NCBI GenBank assembly: GCA_024743115.1
Contig: JANSXC010000002.1
Span: 288,207 to 352,206, forward strand
Source of the DNA: a bacterium
Lineage (GTDB): Bacteria > Planctomycetota > UBA1135 > UBA2386
Reading direction: 5' to 3'
DNA length: 64,000 nucleotides
The position numbers and the translations under genes are program-made. The notes beneath the pieces were generated by a model, which saw nothing but the letters and a program-made list of their open reading frames with translations, made no database searches and was not told the origin of the DNA. Within the stretch, counting starts at the first letter, position 1; the number at the start of each line of letters is the position of its first letter. This document shows, one piece after another, positions 45,648-54,391 of this stretch.

Positions 45648-46198
45648 CGGGAACTCTCCTGGTGGCGGTGTAGGCGCGCCGCGAGCTGAATCGTGGCGCT
45701 GGCCATGCGGGACTTGACGGTGCCGAGGGGGATCTCGAGGGTGTCGCTGATCTCGTCGTAGGACAGTTGTTCGCCGCGCAGCAGCAGCACCTCGCGCAGT
45801 GGCGGCGACAGGGTCGCGATTGCGGCGAGCACGCGTTCCTTGCGTTCGCGCTCGTCGAGTCGTGTCAGCGGATCGTCGCGGTGCGCGCGCACCGTCCGCT
45901 CCGAAAGCCGCTGTTCGACCTCGGCGTCGGCGAACTCGCGCCCGGCCTGACGGTCGCGCCGGCGGCGGTAGGCGCACAGGACACGGATCGCGAGCCGGTG
46001 GAACCAGGTCGTGAGCCGGGCCTCGCCGCGGAACGACGGCAGCGACCGACAGGTCGCCGTGAACACCTCCTGGACACCGTCGTCCGCGTCCTGGCCCAGC
46101 AGGCGCTGGGCCAGGCGGCGGACGCGGTCGCCGCGGGTCGCGAACAGCTCTTCGCAGCGTGCGAGGTCCGGTGGGGCAGCGGATGCGAGCGAGATCAT
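45644..46198 (-). CDS. ECF-family RNA polymerase sigma factor
   Basis: The protein is about 184 residues from the ATG at 46198; a GTG at 46240 would add 14 residues. Region 2 is visible as LLGQDADDGVQEVFTATCRS and the TTWFHRLAIRVLCAYRRR stretch. Region 4 is LSYDEISDTLEIPLGTVKSR. The lack of extra domains and the 4-bp overlap with a membrane-spanning partner fit a classic ECF sigma/anti-sigma pair controlled from the envelope. It probably autoregulates, but no ECF-type promoter was identified upstream. Confidence 0.88.
   Translation of the reverse strand: MISLASAAPPDLARCEELFATRGDRVRRLAQRLLGQDADDGVQEVFTATCRSLPSFRGEARLTTWFHRLAIRVLCAYRRRRDRQAGREFADAEVEQRLSERTVRAHRDDPLTRLDERERKERVLAAIATLSPPLREVLLLRGEQLSYDEISDTLEIPLGTVKSRMASATIQLAARLHRHQESSR
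45654..45660 (-). promoter_or_regulatory. Strong ribosome binding site (AGGAGAG) of the anti-sigma-like gene
   Basis: The site lies inside the end of the sigma factor gene, 6 bp before the ATG of the next gene. It is one of the few clear Shine-Dalgarno sites in the window and supports the start at 45647. Confidence 0.8.
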
Positions 46199-46273
46199 CA
46201 CTCGTCTTGGTGATCCGGAAGTCGCGTCAGGTTCGGTCACGATGCGAAAAAATCCGCCGGGTGCCGGGGCCGG

Positions 46274-46864
46274 TCACTCGTGCGGTTCCGCTGCGAGCTG
46301 CGCCGGATACTCCCGCTGCACCCAGTCGGGGAACGTCAGGCCGCGATCGCCGAACGGCTCGTAGAGCTCGAGGACACGATCCATGGCGCCCGTGGCGGTA
46401 AACGCGACGTGGCCGTTGGGGATGAGCGCGAGCTGGTCGCGGGCCAGCTCGAGATCGCCCGTGTCATGGAGCACGAGGATCGCGCTCGCGAGCCCGGTCC
46501 GGTCGACGCCGGCGCGGCAGTGCAGCAGGAGCGGGCGTTCGGCGGTCGACGCGACCTGCCACAGGGCGAGCAGCGTGTCCGGGCTCGGCAGGCTGGTTGC
46601 GGACATCGGGACGTTGATGAACGCCGCATTCGTGCCGATCGCCGCGCGGGAGGACGGTCGGCTGCTGCGCCCCGAGCCTCGCAGGCAGACGATCGTTCGC
46701 ACGCCGTGCCGCTCCGCGACCCGGGCCATGAGGTCCTCGTGGAGCTGTGGGGTGCGGATCACGCCGGGCACGACGGTCCGGATGCCGGAGCAGCTCGCGA
46801 GGGTCGCGAGCGCCGTCGCGACGAGTGCCAGTGAGAGCCGCGTTGTGCCGAATCGCCGTGACAT
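46274..46864 (-). CDS. Lipoprotein with dual-specificity / tyrosine phosphatase domain
   Basis: The protein has 196 residues. The lipoprotein signal ends with LASC (Cys25). The phosphatase P-loop is H115-C116-R-A-G-V-D-R122-T, the C(x)5R signature of Cys-dependent phosphatases. The general-acid Asp is probably in the stretch around LPSPDT. Such enzymes act on phosphotyrosine, phosphoserine or phosphoinositides; the location outside the cytoplasm makes an unusual substrate possible (for example phytate or phosphorylated surface groups). It stands in the same direction as the sigma/anti-sigma pair but 75 bp upstream of it. Confidence 0.85.
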   Translation of the reverse strand: MSRRFGTTRLSLALVATALATLASCSGIRTVVPGVIRTPQLHEDLMARVAERHGVRTIVCLRGSGRSSRPSSRAAIGTNAAFINVPMSATSLPSPDTLLALWQVASTAERPLLLHCRAGVDRTGLASAILVLHDTGDLELARDQLALIPNGHVAFTATGAMDRVLELYEPFGDRGLTFPDWVQREYPAQLAAEPHE

Positions 46865-46985
46865 GGATCGCACGATAGCCGGGTGGCGCGCCGGATCCAC
46901 GAGCGTCGTGGGCGACGGTAATCGCGGTGATTTGTCGCCCGCTCGCGCGTGGCGCCCGGGCGGGATCGCGGCTAGCCTGCGCCCG

Positions 46986-48059
46986 ATGACGTGGACCTTC
47001 CCTGGCTGGGATCCCGTGCTGCTCGATCTGCCGGACTGGCTGCCGTTCGATCTGCGGTGGTACGGCCTGACCTACATCATTGGGTTCCTCTGCGCGCAGT
47101 GGATCCTCGTGCGGCTCGCGCGCGCGGGTTTCCTGCCCGTCAAGCCCGAGGTCGCGCCCGACATCATCTTCTACTGCATCATCGGGGTGATGCTCGGTGG
47201 CCGGACCGGCTACGCACTGTTCTACGACCAGTCGCTGCTCAACCCTTTGGAGTTCGCCCAGGTCTGGAAGGGCGGCCTCGCGTTCCACGGTGGCCTGACG
47301 GGCGTCGCGATCGCGTGTTGGCTGTTCGTGCGACGGCACAAGATCGGTTGGGGGCGCGTCGCGGATTCCTGCTCGCTCGCGGTCTGTCCGGGGATCTTCG
47401 CGGTGCGGTTCGCGAACTTCATCAACGGCGAACTGTTCGGGCGGAAGACCACGGCGGACACGTTCGGTGCGATGCAGTTCCCGTCCGACATCGCGGCACG
47501 CCGTGAGTTCGCGTTGCCGCACGTCGACATGCGGACCGGCGAGCTCTGCCAGCAGGTCGCGTTCGGGCATCGGACGTTCGATTCCGTGCGTGAGCAGCTA
47601 CCCGCGAAGGATCTCGATGGGCACACGATCAACTGGGATCTCGTCGCGGGCCGGCTCGACTGGGAAGCGGTTCGCACCAAGGTCGACGCGGCCGGCGAAC
47701 TCGTCGTGCCGTACCGGCATCCGTCGCAGCTCTACGAGGGCATCGGCGAAGGCCTGCTGCTCGGGATCGTGCTGCTCATCGTCTACCGCATGACCCGCAA
47801 TCGCCCGCTGGCACCGGGCTGGTACACGGCGATCTTCCTGCTTGGCTATGCCGGTGTACGGTTTTCGCTCGAGACGATCCGTAAGCCCGATGCGCAGTTC
47901 TTCGCGGATGGCGGCGATGGCACGGTGTTGTTCGGCATGACGATGGGGCAGACCCTCAGCGCCCTGATGGTTCTTGGCGCGCTGCTGATCTTCGTCTGGC
48001 CCAAGCTCCGGGGGCAGCCGGCGCCGGGCGGGGATTCTGGCGGCAGCGAGACGAGTTAG
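46986..48059 (+). CDS. lgt: Prolipoprotein diacylglyceryl transferase
   Basis: Lgt moves diacylglycerol from phosphatidylglycerol to the lipobox Cys of prolipoproteins, the first step in lipoprotein maturation. The protein has 357 residues, longer than E. coli Lgt (291). Seven or so membrane segments are visible. Hallmarks are the LAFHGGLTG segment and RFANFINGELFG, with a YRHPSQLYEG motif later. An insertion of about 60 residues lies between the catalytic motif and the HPSQLYE stretch (about 160-225), a feature of some lineages. Several lipoproteins in this window would be its substrates. Confidence 0.95.
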   Translation: MTWTFPGWDPVLLDLPDWLPFDLRWYGLTYIIGFLCAQWILVRLARAGFLPVKPEVAPDIIFYCIIGVMLGGRTGYALFYDQSLLNPLEFAQVWKGGLAFHGGLTGVAIACWLFVRRHKIGWGRVADSCSLAVCPGIFAVRFANFINGELFGRKTTADTFGAMQFPSDIAARREFALPHVDMRTGELCQQVAFGHRTFDSVREQLPAKDLDGHTINWDLVAGRLDWEAVRTKVDAAGELVVPYRHPSQLYEGIGEGLLLGIVLLIVYRMTRNRPLAPGWYTAIFLLGYAGVRFSLETIRKPDAQFFADGGDGTVLFGMTMGQTLSALMVLGALLIFVWPKLRGQPAPGGDSGGSETS

Positions 48060-48145
48060 TCCGCAAACCCGGGCGAGAACATGGAATAATGCGGTCGGCC
48101 GGGCCGTCCCTGACGCCCGGAACCAGCTGGTCCGCAAGCTCTCGC

Positions 48146-49201
48146 ATGTACCGACGATCAACCTCCCGTTCTGCCGCCGGCCGCCCCAGGGCGGCAGCCG
48201 GCCACTTCGGTGTCGTGGCCGTTCTCGCACTGCTGTCGATGGCCGCGCTGTCGACCGCTGCGTGCGACAACATCGGGCGCCTGTGGGATCCGAACGTGGA
48301 TCCGTCCGGCCAGCAGCCGACGACGGGCGAGTCGATCGTGCAGGTGGTGCCCGAGGATGGCGACGCCCGGGACGGGCGGCCGCGGGTCCGGCAGGTGGTG
48401 CCCGAGGACGGTGGCTGGCCCGGCACCGTACCGATCGTCATCGAGTTCAGCGAGAGCGTGAACCAGGCGTCGATCGCGCCGACGACCCCGACCGGCACGG
48501 ACGGTCGCATCATCCTGCGCGTGGAGGGTACGACGCAGCCGCTGCCATGTGTCTACGACTTCCTCGCGGGCGGTCGCGTGCTCGTGATGCGTCCGGTCAG
48601 CGAACTATCGAACGAGCAGACGCCGACCTACGAGGTCGTACTCCTGCCCGAGGCGCGTGATGTCGACGGCGTCCGGTTCTCGGTCGAGGACGAGTCCGGG
48701 GACGTGCTGACGACGTTCCAGGTCAACCAGACCACGTCGATCACCGATGGCCGGATCCTCACGACCTACCCGCGCGACAACCAGCGCGATGCGCCGCGGG
48801 AGACCGACTACTTCGTGATCTTCGATCGGCCGGCGAATGCCGCGTCCGTGACGACGAGCAACGTCGTGCTGCGGCCGGGCGGCGGCCGGGCGGCGGCTCC
48901 GCGCTCGCGGGTTCGGTGGAGCTGGCGCTGGATTCGTTGCAACCGGAAATCAAGGACGGTCGGGTCGTGCGCTTCGCGCCGGCCAGCGCGTTCGGCGGCA
49001 GCTCGGGCTTCGAACTCGTCGTCAACGACACGATCACGTTCGGCGTCGACGGGCGACTCGACTTCCGTGGTCGGACGCCCTACGCGGAGTTCGACACGGT
49101 CGGGCCGCAGGCCCCGACGGCGGTCACGGTCGGCAATCCGACGATGGGATTCCCGGACCAGATCAATCGGGCGAACCTCGGATCCGTGCAGCTCCATGTG
49201 A
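48146..49201 (+). CDS. Ig-like lipoprotein, N-terminal part (reading frame broken at 48872-48897)
   Basis: The frame begins with a lipoprotein signal (STAAC, Cys40) and an Ig-like domain of the SbsA/Big_5 type (GTVPIVIEFSESVNQ, then DGRILTTYPRDNQRD for the next repeat). Real similarity stops at about position 48872, where an 11-bp tandem duplication shifts the frame; the sequence after it (to 49201) is Arg/Ser-rich noise. Removing one 11-bp copy joins this frame to the downstream one (LRPGGGSALAGSVELALD). The intact gene would span 48146-51114. A small repeat QVVPEDG occurs twice near residues 72 and 92. Confidence 0.65.
   Translation: MYRRSTSRSAAGRPRAAAGHFGVVAVLALLSMAALSTAACDNIGRLWDPNVDPSGQQPTTGESIVQVVPEDGDARDGRPRVRQVVPEDGGWPGTVPIVIEFSESVNQASIAPTTPTGTDGRIILRVEGTTQPLPCVYDFLAGGRVLVMRPVSELSNEQTPTYEVVLLPEARDVDGVRFSVEDESGDVLTTFQVNQTTSITDGRILTTYPRDNQRDAPRETDYFVIFDRPANAASVTTSNVVLRPGGGRAAAPRSRVRWSWRWIRCNRKSRTVGSCASRRPARSAAARASNSSSTTRSRSASTGDSTSVVGRPTRSSTRSGRRPRRRSRSAIRRWDSRTRSIGRTSDPCSSM
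48872..48897 (+). repeat. 11-bp tandem duplication causing a frameshift
   Basis: The unit CGGCCGGGCGG occurs as two perfect copies (48872-48882, 48883-48893) plus 4 bp. Deleting one copy restores one continuous frame through the surrounding gene. It may be a real mutation, a phase-variable site, or a sequencing/assembly error in a GC-rich stretch. Confidence 0.9.
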
Positions 49202-51114
49202 CGACGCCGGTCGATGCCGCCGAGGGGGACACCGTCGTTGCCAGGATCTACGGGTTCGATCCGGAGACTTCGACCGTCGGCGATATCGCGTTCGAGGAAC
49301 GCACTGCGACGGTGCCGGCGCCGGGTGGCCAGCAGACGGTCGTCGTCGATTTCTCCGGCGCTCTCGGGACGCTCGAGAACCCGGCGTTCGAGGACGGCGG
49401 GGTCGACTTCGCGGTGCAGATGCGTCGCGGCGATCAGCAGTCGGGCTACTTCCTCAATGATCCGGACGCGGAGCCGCGCATCGACGTGACGCCGCCGACG
49501 CTGACGGCCGCGGGGCCGCCGGGTAGCGGCGACGACATCTTCACCGATCTCGAGCAGCTGGCGTTTCACGGCATGGCCAGCGAGGAGATCGGTGCCGCGA
49601 CGCTGTCGGACGGCGTGAACCCCGACGCGACGCTGTTCGGCGCCGCCGAGGATGGTTTCTTCACCATGTCACCGGTTGCGCTCGGCCGGTTGAGCGGGCC
49701 GCGGGGTTACACGCTCACGATCACGGATCGCGCGGGCAACATGATCGAGACCGCCGTGGCGGGCAACATCATCCAGCGCGGTACGCTCACGGGCATGGTC
49801 AGTGGGACGTTGACCGTCGAGGCCTACGATCACGCGACGCTCGCGCCGATTGCGAACGCGACGGTCGTGGTGGATCCTGGTGTGCCGACGGTGCCCGCAA
49901 CGGGGCAGCTCGTTGCGACCACCGACAGCACTGGGCTCGCGACGTTCACGGGACTCGCGACGATGAGTCACACGGTCACGATCGTCGCCGACGGCTACGG
50001 GCTCACGACGCTCTACGACACGGCGGCCGCTCGGGTCTCGTTGCCGCTGCGGCCGCTGTCCGGTGCGACGGCGTCGTTCTCGGGCACCGCCGTCTTCCAG
50101 CCGACCGCGGGCACCGTGGCGCTGATTGGCAACAACGCGTTCGACGACCCGTTGCTGCTGTCGACCGCGACGACGACTGCGGACCCGACGACGATCCCGA
50201 CCACCGATGTGACGGCCAATCGGGCGCAGGTCGTAACCGCCTTTGGGGGCACCTTCGAGCCGACGATGGTGCCGGCGTTCTCGTCGCATGGTTACGCGAT
50301 GCTCGGACCGACGCTCTTGACGACCGAGGCCTCGGCGCCGCCCGTCGCGGGTGGTGAGACGACGCGGTCGACGATCGTGCTGCTGCCGAGCACGGGTGTC
50401 ACGAGCAACCTCGCGACGACCTACGGCAAGGACTTCGCGCTCGCGGACGGACTCGACACGGCAAACCTCGTGGGTGGCGGCCCGAGCGTTCGCGTCACCG
50501 CTTCGCTCTCGGGTTTCGCGGGGCAGGCGCTGGCTGGCGTCGGACTCGCGACCAATACGACGGGCGCGAACTACACGGTCAATGCGACCTACGGCCTGCC
50601 GATGGCCACGGGGTTCGTGCCGTTCGCGCCGTCGTTCTGGGTCGTGACCGAAGCGCGTGACTCCGGCGGTCGCGTCAGCCGTCATCGCGCCCTGCTCGTG
50701 ACGTTGACGAACACCGTGCTCGATGTGACGAACGCGCCGGGTGTTCCCGAGATCACGAACGCCGGCACGTTCATGGGTTCCCCGCTCGTGACCTTCGAGG
50801 ACGAACTCGATCCGGCGCCGGTCCCCGGCAACGTCGCGATGGCCGAGATCATCGCGACGGACCCTGCCGGCCGGCCGTGGACCGTGATGCAATTCGATCC
50901 GGACGTCACGGGTGGTTCGGAGAGCGTGCAGTTCCCGGATCTGTCGATGGTGGCCGCGACCGGACTCGCGACGGGCACGTGGTCCGTGCGAGTCGAGGGT
51001 CGCGCGCTGTTCTCGTTGACGACCCCGACGCCGACGGATCTCGTGCTGTCCGAGCTGCGCCGCCAGGAGGCGAGCTTCGCGCGGTCGGCGGCCCAGGAGT
51101 TCACGGTCCAGTAG
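48916..51114 (+). CDS. Ig-like lipoprotein, C-terminal part (out of frame with its N-terminus)
   Basis: The open frame from a GTG at 48916 gives 732 residues with no signal peptide. It is the true continuation of the lipoprotein begun at 48146. It contains Ig-like and beta-rich domains, a carboxypeptidase-regulatory-like segment (LAPIANATVVVDPGVPT, DSTGLATFTGLA), and a C-terminal all-beta region. On its own it would lack export, so the function depends on the frame being restored or on the break being an artefact. The stop overlaps the queC GTG by one base (TAGTG). Confidence 0.7.
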   Translation: MELALDSLQPEIKDGRVVRFAPASAFGGSSGFELVVNDTITFGVDGRLDFRGRTPYAEFDTVGPQAPTAVTVGNPTMGFPDQINRANLGSVQLHVTTPVDAAEGDTVVARIYGFDPETSTVGDIAFEERTATVPAPGGQQTVVVDFSGALGTLENPAFEDGGVDFAVQMRRGDQQSGYFLNDPDAEPRIDVTPPTLTAAGPPGSGDDIFTDLEQLAFHGMASEEIGAATLSDGVNPDATLFGAAEDGFFTMSPVALGRLSGPRGYTLTITDRAGNMIETAVAGNIIQRGTLTGMVSGTLTVEAYDHATLAPIANATVVVDPGVPTVPATGQLVATTDSTGLATFTGLATMSHTVTIVADGYGLTTLYDTAAARVSLPLRPLSGATASFSGTAVFQPTAGTVALIGNNAFDDPLLLSTATTTADPTTIPTTDVTANRAQVVTAFGGTFEPTMVPAFSSHGYAMLGPTLLTTEASAPPVAGGETTRSTIVLLPSTGVTSNLATTYGKDFALADGLDTANLVGGGPSVRVTASLSGFAGQALAGVGLATNTTGANYTVNATYGLPMATGFVPFAPSFWVVTEARDSGGRVSRHRALLVTLTNTVLDVTNAPGVPEITNAGTFMGSPLVTFEDELDPAPVPGNVAMAEIIATDPAGRPWTVMQFDPDVTGGSESVQFPDLSMVAATGLATGTWSVRVEGRALFSLTTPTPTDLVLSELRRQEASFARSAAQEFTVQ

Positions 51115-51752
51115 TGGCGCGCGGCGTCGCGTTGTTGTCCGGCGGCTTGGACTCCGGCGTGGCGACCGCGAAGTTCGCGGCAACGAACGACACGCTCGCG
51201 CTGGCGTTGTTCTGCAGCTATGGCCAGCGGGCGGTGTCCGCGGAGCGGCGCGCATCCGTGGCGCTTGCCGAGCGGCTCGATGTACCGTGGCGTGAGGTGT
51301 CCTTGCCCTGGCTCGGCGAGTTGGCCCGCACCGCGGGTTCGGCGCTCGTCGACCCGGACCGCGAGTTGCCCCGGGGCACGGCCGAGCGGCCCGGGGATGC
51401 GGCTTCGGCGCGGGCGGTCTGGGTGCCGGCGCGCAACGCGGTCTTCGTCGCGGTCGCGGCGGCGCATGCCGAAGCCGCGGGCGCGGACCTCGTGATCGCG
51501 GGGTTCAACCGGGAAGAAGCCGCGACGTTTCCCGACAACTCGGCTGAGTTCGTTGCGACGGGCTCGGAGTTCCTCCGATTCGGCACCCGGAACTCCGTTC
51601 GGGTCGTCAGTCCGACGGTCGACCTCGACAAGCGACAGTTGGTCGCGGCCGCGCGCGAGCTAGGGTTCGCGGCGACCGACTTCTGGTCGTGTTACGAAGC
51701 CGGCGAGAAACCGTGCGGCACGTGTGAGTCGTGCCGCCGGAGTGTCTGGTAG
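51114..51752 (+). CDS. queC: 7-cyano-7-deazaguanine synthase
   Basis: QueC makes preQ0, the precursor of queuosine and other 7-deazaguanines, from 7-carboxy-7-deazaguanine and ammonia with ATP. The protein has 212 residues, normal size. The PP-loop is LLSGGLDSG (residues 8-16). Conserved PARNAVFV and AGFNREEAATFPDNS stretches follow, and the zinc site is CYEAGEKPCGTCESC near the end. The GTG start overlaps the previous stop by one base. The other queuosine genes (queD, queE, folE/queF) are not in the window. Confidence 0.93.
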   Translation: MARGVALLSGGLDSGVATAKFAATNDTLALALFCSYGQRAVSAERRASVALAERLDVPWREVSLPWLGELARTAGSALVDPDRELPRGTAERPGDAASARAVWVPARNAVFVAVAAAHAEAAGADLVIAGFNREEAATFPDNSAEFVATGSEFLRFGTRNSVRVVSPTVDLDKRQLVAAARELGFAATDFWSCYEAGEKPCGTCESCRRSVW

Positions 51753-51801
51753 CGGCCGGTTCGGCCACCGCTACGGAGTCGCTGGCGGTGGCAGCCGGGG
51801 C

Positions 51802-52473
51802 CTACTGCATCGCGACCCAGGTATTGCCGTCGGCTGCGACCGTGCCGAGCGCGAGCGTGCCACCCGAGATCTGGGTTGCGGGCACGCCCGTGAGTGCAGC
51901 GCCTGCGGGCGGCGCGGCGAGCGTGCCGGAGTAGTTGGACGTGCGGCAGACCAGGGTCTCGCCCTGCTGGTTGAGGAAGAAGGCCGCGCTGCCGCTCGCG
52001 CCCTTGGTCAGGGGCCACGCGAGGCAGGTCCAGCAGTTCTCGGCGAGGTTCGGGTCCACGTTCGGGAAGTTGGCCTCCGTGCCGAGCAGGCCGGCGCCGG
52101 TGCTGTCCGGCAGGTAGAGCCCGATCAGGTAGCCCTTGTTGCTCACATAGCCGCTGGTCTGCGCGTTGCCGAGGCCCTTCGTCAAGGACGTGGGCGTCAG
52201 GCGCACGGTCGAACCGCGCAGGTTGGTGGCGCCCGCGAGCTCGATCAGGCTCAGGGCTTCGCCCGCGCCGTCGTTGTCGACGTCGACCGAGCCGGCGGCC
52301 ATCGACTGGGCCTGGGCCGTCGCGATCGTGCGCATCGTCGCGAGGATCGCGCGCTCGTTCGCCGCTGCGCGGCTCGTCAGCAGGTTCGGAACCGCGACGC
52401 CCGCCAGGACGCTGATGAATGCGGTGACGATGAGCAGTTCGATGAGGGTGAAGCCATGTTCTCTTGGATGCAT
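51802..52473 (-). CDS. Type IV pilin / type II secretion pseudopilin-like protein
   Basis: The protein has 223 residues. The N-terminus carries a prepilin peptidase site: HG/FTLIELLIVTAFISVLAG, where cleavage follows G7 and E5 of the mature chain is conserved. The hydrophobic helix and the start of the globular domain resemble type II secretion G-type pseudopilins (ANERAILATMRTIATAQAQ, then ANFPNVDPNLAENCW). No secretion operon is adjacent. Two cysteine-containing segments near the middle may form a disulfide. The Shine-Dalgarno is a GGAG 11 bp before the ATG. Confidence 0.85.
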   Translation of the reverse strand: MHPREHGFTLIELLIVTAFISVLAGVAVPNLLTSRAAANERAILATMRTIATAQAQSMAAGSVDVDNDGAGEALSLIELAGATNLRGSTVRLTPTSLTKGLGNAQTSGYVSNKGYLIGLYLPDSTGAGLLGTEANFPNVDPNLAENCWTCLAWPLTKGASGSAAFFLNQQGETLVCRTSNYSGTLAAPPAGAALTGVPATQISGGTLALGTVAADGNTWVAMQ

Positions 52474-52614
52474 GTAGGTTGTCTCCAGGCTGATTGTCTC
52501 CCGGCCTTGCGATCTCGAATCGGCACACCGGGCCCGCGTCGAGTGTCGGGTTTCGGGACAGTCGCGATGCGATGGGTCGTTGCGATGTGTGGAATTCCCT
52601 AAAGTCCGACGCGC

Positions 52615-53448
52615 ATGGTTCGCATCTTCGGGATCGTCAACGTGACGCAGGACTCGTTCTCCGACGGCGGGCGGTTTGCGACGACCGAGGCCGCGCTCGC
52701 ACAGGCGCGGCGCCTGGTGCGCGATGGCGTCGATGTCGTCGACCTCGGAGCCGAGTCGACGAATCCTCACGGTGAGGACGTCGACGACGTGACGCAGATC
52801 GACCGCCTGCTGCCGGTCGTCGAGCCGCTGGTGGACGAAGGCGTTGCGGTCAGTATCGATACCTGGCGGCCCGGCGTCATGACCGGGCTCGCGGCGCGGG
52901 GGATTCGCTGGCTCAACTGCGTGCACGGCTTTCGCACGGCGGGGGCGTTGGAAGCGGCAGCTGCGGCGCCTGCGAGCGTCGGTTTCGTGGTGATGTTCCA
53001 GCGCGGCGAAGGGGCACGCGCGAGTCGGCCCGATGGGGGGGGCGGCGCCGGAAGCTCCGGCCATGACCTGCTTGCCGAGCTGCTCGAGTTCTTCCGGGAG
53101 CGCATCGCCGCGTTCGCGGCCATCGGTATCCCCGCGGACCGACTCGTCCTCGACCCCGGAATGGGCTTCTTCCTCGGTCCGACGGCGGCACCGAGCCTCG
53201 ACGTCCTGCGCCGGCTCGACGAACTGAACGAACTCGGTCTGCCCCGCATGATCTCGGTGTCGCGCAAGTCCGTGATCGGCGAAGTCACCGGGCGTCCGGT
53301 CCAGGAGCGTGGCGCCGGCACGCTGGCTGCGGAACTCTGGGCCGCGCGGCGCGGGGTCGAGTGGATCCGGACCCACGATGTCGGCGCGCTGCGGGACGGG
53401 CTCGCCATCGAGGCCGCACTCGAGGTCCCGCCCGGGACCGGGGCGTGA
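52615..53448 (+). CDS. folP: Dihydropteroate synthase
   Basis: FolP joins 6-hydroxymethyl-dihydropterin pyrophosphate to para-aminobenzoate in folate synthesis. The protein has 277 residues, normal length. Motifs: IFGIVNVTQDSFSDGG, DLGAESTNP, SIDTWRP, DPGMGFFLG, SVSRKSVIGEVTG and THDVGALRDGL. A Gly/Ser-rich loop replaces part of the usual loop near residue 140. The rhomboid gene overlaps its stop by 4 bp (GTGA), so the two are probably co-expressed, though no functional link is known. Confidence 0.95.
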   Translation: MVRIFGIVNVTQDSFSDGGRFATTEAALAQARRLVRDGVDVVDLGAESTNPHGEDVDDVTQIDRLLPVVEPLVDEGVAVSIDTWRPGVMTGLAARGIRWLNCVHGFRTAGALEAAAAAPASVGFVVMFQRGEGARASRPDGGGGAGSSGHDLLAELLEFFRERIAAFAAIGIPADRLVLDPGMGFFLGPTAAPSLDVLRRLDELNELGLPRMISVSRKSVIGEVTGRPVQERGAGTLAAELWAARRGVEWIRTHDVGALRDGLAIEAALEVPPGTGA

Positions 53449-54242
53449 TCCCGCTCCGGGACAACATCCCGGCGAGTCGGCGGCCCGTCGTCACGCAGGC
53501 GATCGTCGGGATCTGCTCGGTGGTCTGGTTGCTCCAACTCGCGGATCCGGAACTACTGCTGCGGCTCGGGATGGTGCCGGCGCGCGTGCTGAGTGACGCG
53601 CCGGTCTACGTCGAACTCGGAAGAGCGTGGCGCGAGCCGTTGCCGCCGGCGCTGGTGCCCGAGTGGCTGACGTTGCTGACGTGCACGTTCCTGCACGGTG
53701 GCTGGCTGCATTTCCTCGGGAACATGCTGTTCCTGTGGATCTTCGGCGACAACGTCGAGGACCGGCTCGGCCGCGTCGGTTTCGTCGTGTTCTACGTCGG
53801 TTGCGGGGTCGCGGCGTCCGCGGCGCACCTGCTCATGGCCGCGGGTTCGAGCGTGCCGACGATCGGAGCGTCGGGGGCGATCGCGGGCGTCATGGGCGGC
53901 TACATGCTGCTCTACCCGCGGGCGCGCGTGGACGTGCTCATCGTGCTGTTCGTCTTCGTGGACGTCGTCGCGCTGCCGGCGATCCTGTTCCTCGGGATCT
54001 GGTTCCTGTTCCAGTTCTTCCAGGGCACCGCGAGCCTGGCGCGCGCCGGTGACGAGGGCGGGGTCGCGTTCTGGGCTCACGTCGGGGGCTTCGTCGTGGG
54101 CGTGATCACGATTCTGTGGCTGCGGAAGATCGGCCGGTTGCGGCCCGAACGCACCGGGATCGATCGCGGGCGGCGGCCGGTTCTCCGGCTCGGGAGCTGG
54201 CCGCGTGGGCGCGGCATGGGCGGCGGACGCCGCCACTTCTGA
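53445..54242 (+). CDS. Rhomboid-family intramembrane serine protease
   Basis: The protein has 265 residues, with about six membrane segments. Catalytic Ser143 sits in GASGAIAGVMGGY and catalytic His212 in AHVGGFVVG. The conserved HGGWLHFLGNMLFLWIFGDN loop is present, as in the GlpG-type family. Rhomboids cut single-pass membrane proteins within the bilayer; substrates cannot be predicted. A basic, Gly/Arg-rich C-terminal tail of about 30 residues faces the cytoplasm. GTG start, overlapping folP by 4 bp. Confidence 0.9.
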   Translation: MIPLRDNIPASRRPVVTQAIVGICSVVWLLQLADPELLLRLGMVPARVLSDAPVYVELGRAWREPLPPALVPEWLTLLTCTFLHGGWLHFLGNMLFLWIFGDNVEDRLGRVGFVVFYVGCGVAASAAHLLMAAGSSVPTIGASGAIAGVMGGYMLLYPRARVDVLIVLFVFVDVVALPAILFLGIWFLFQFFQGTASLARAGDEGGVAFWAHVGGFVVGVITILWLRKIGRLRPERTGIDRGRRPVLRLGSWPRGRGMGGGRRHF

Positions 54243-54391
54243 CTGGGGAAGTTCCGGATCGGGCAGTGCTGCGGGCGGTTGGCCGGCTCCGTTCTGGCGG
54301 CCGGGACCGCGTTCCATCGCGCCTCTCAAGTCGTGACTCAAAAGCGCCGAAAGTGCCGGGGTGGCGTCGCTTTACTCGGCGCGCGAAGCCA

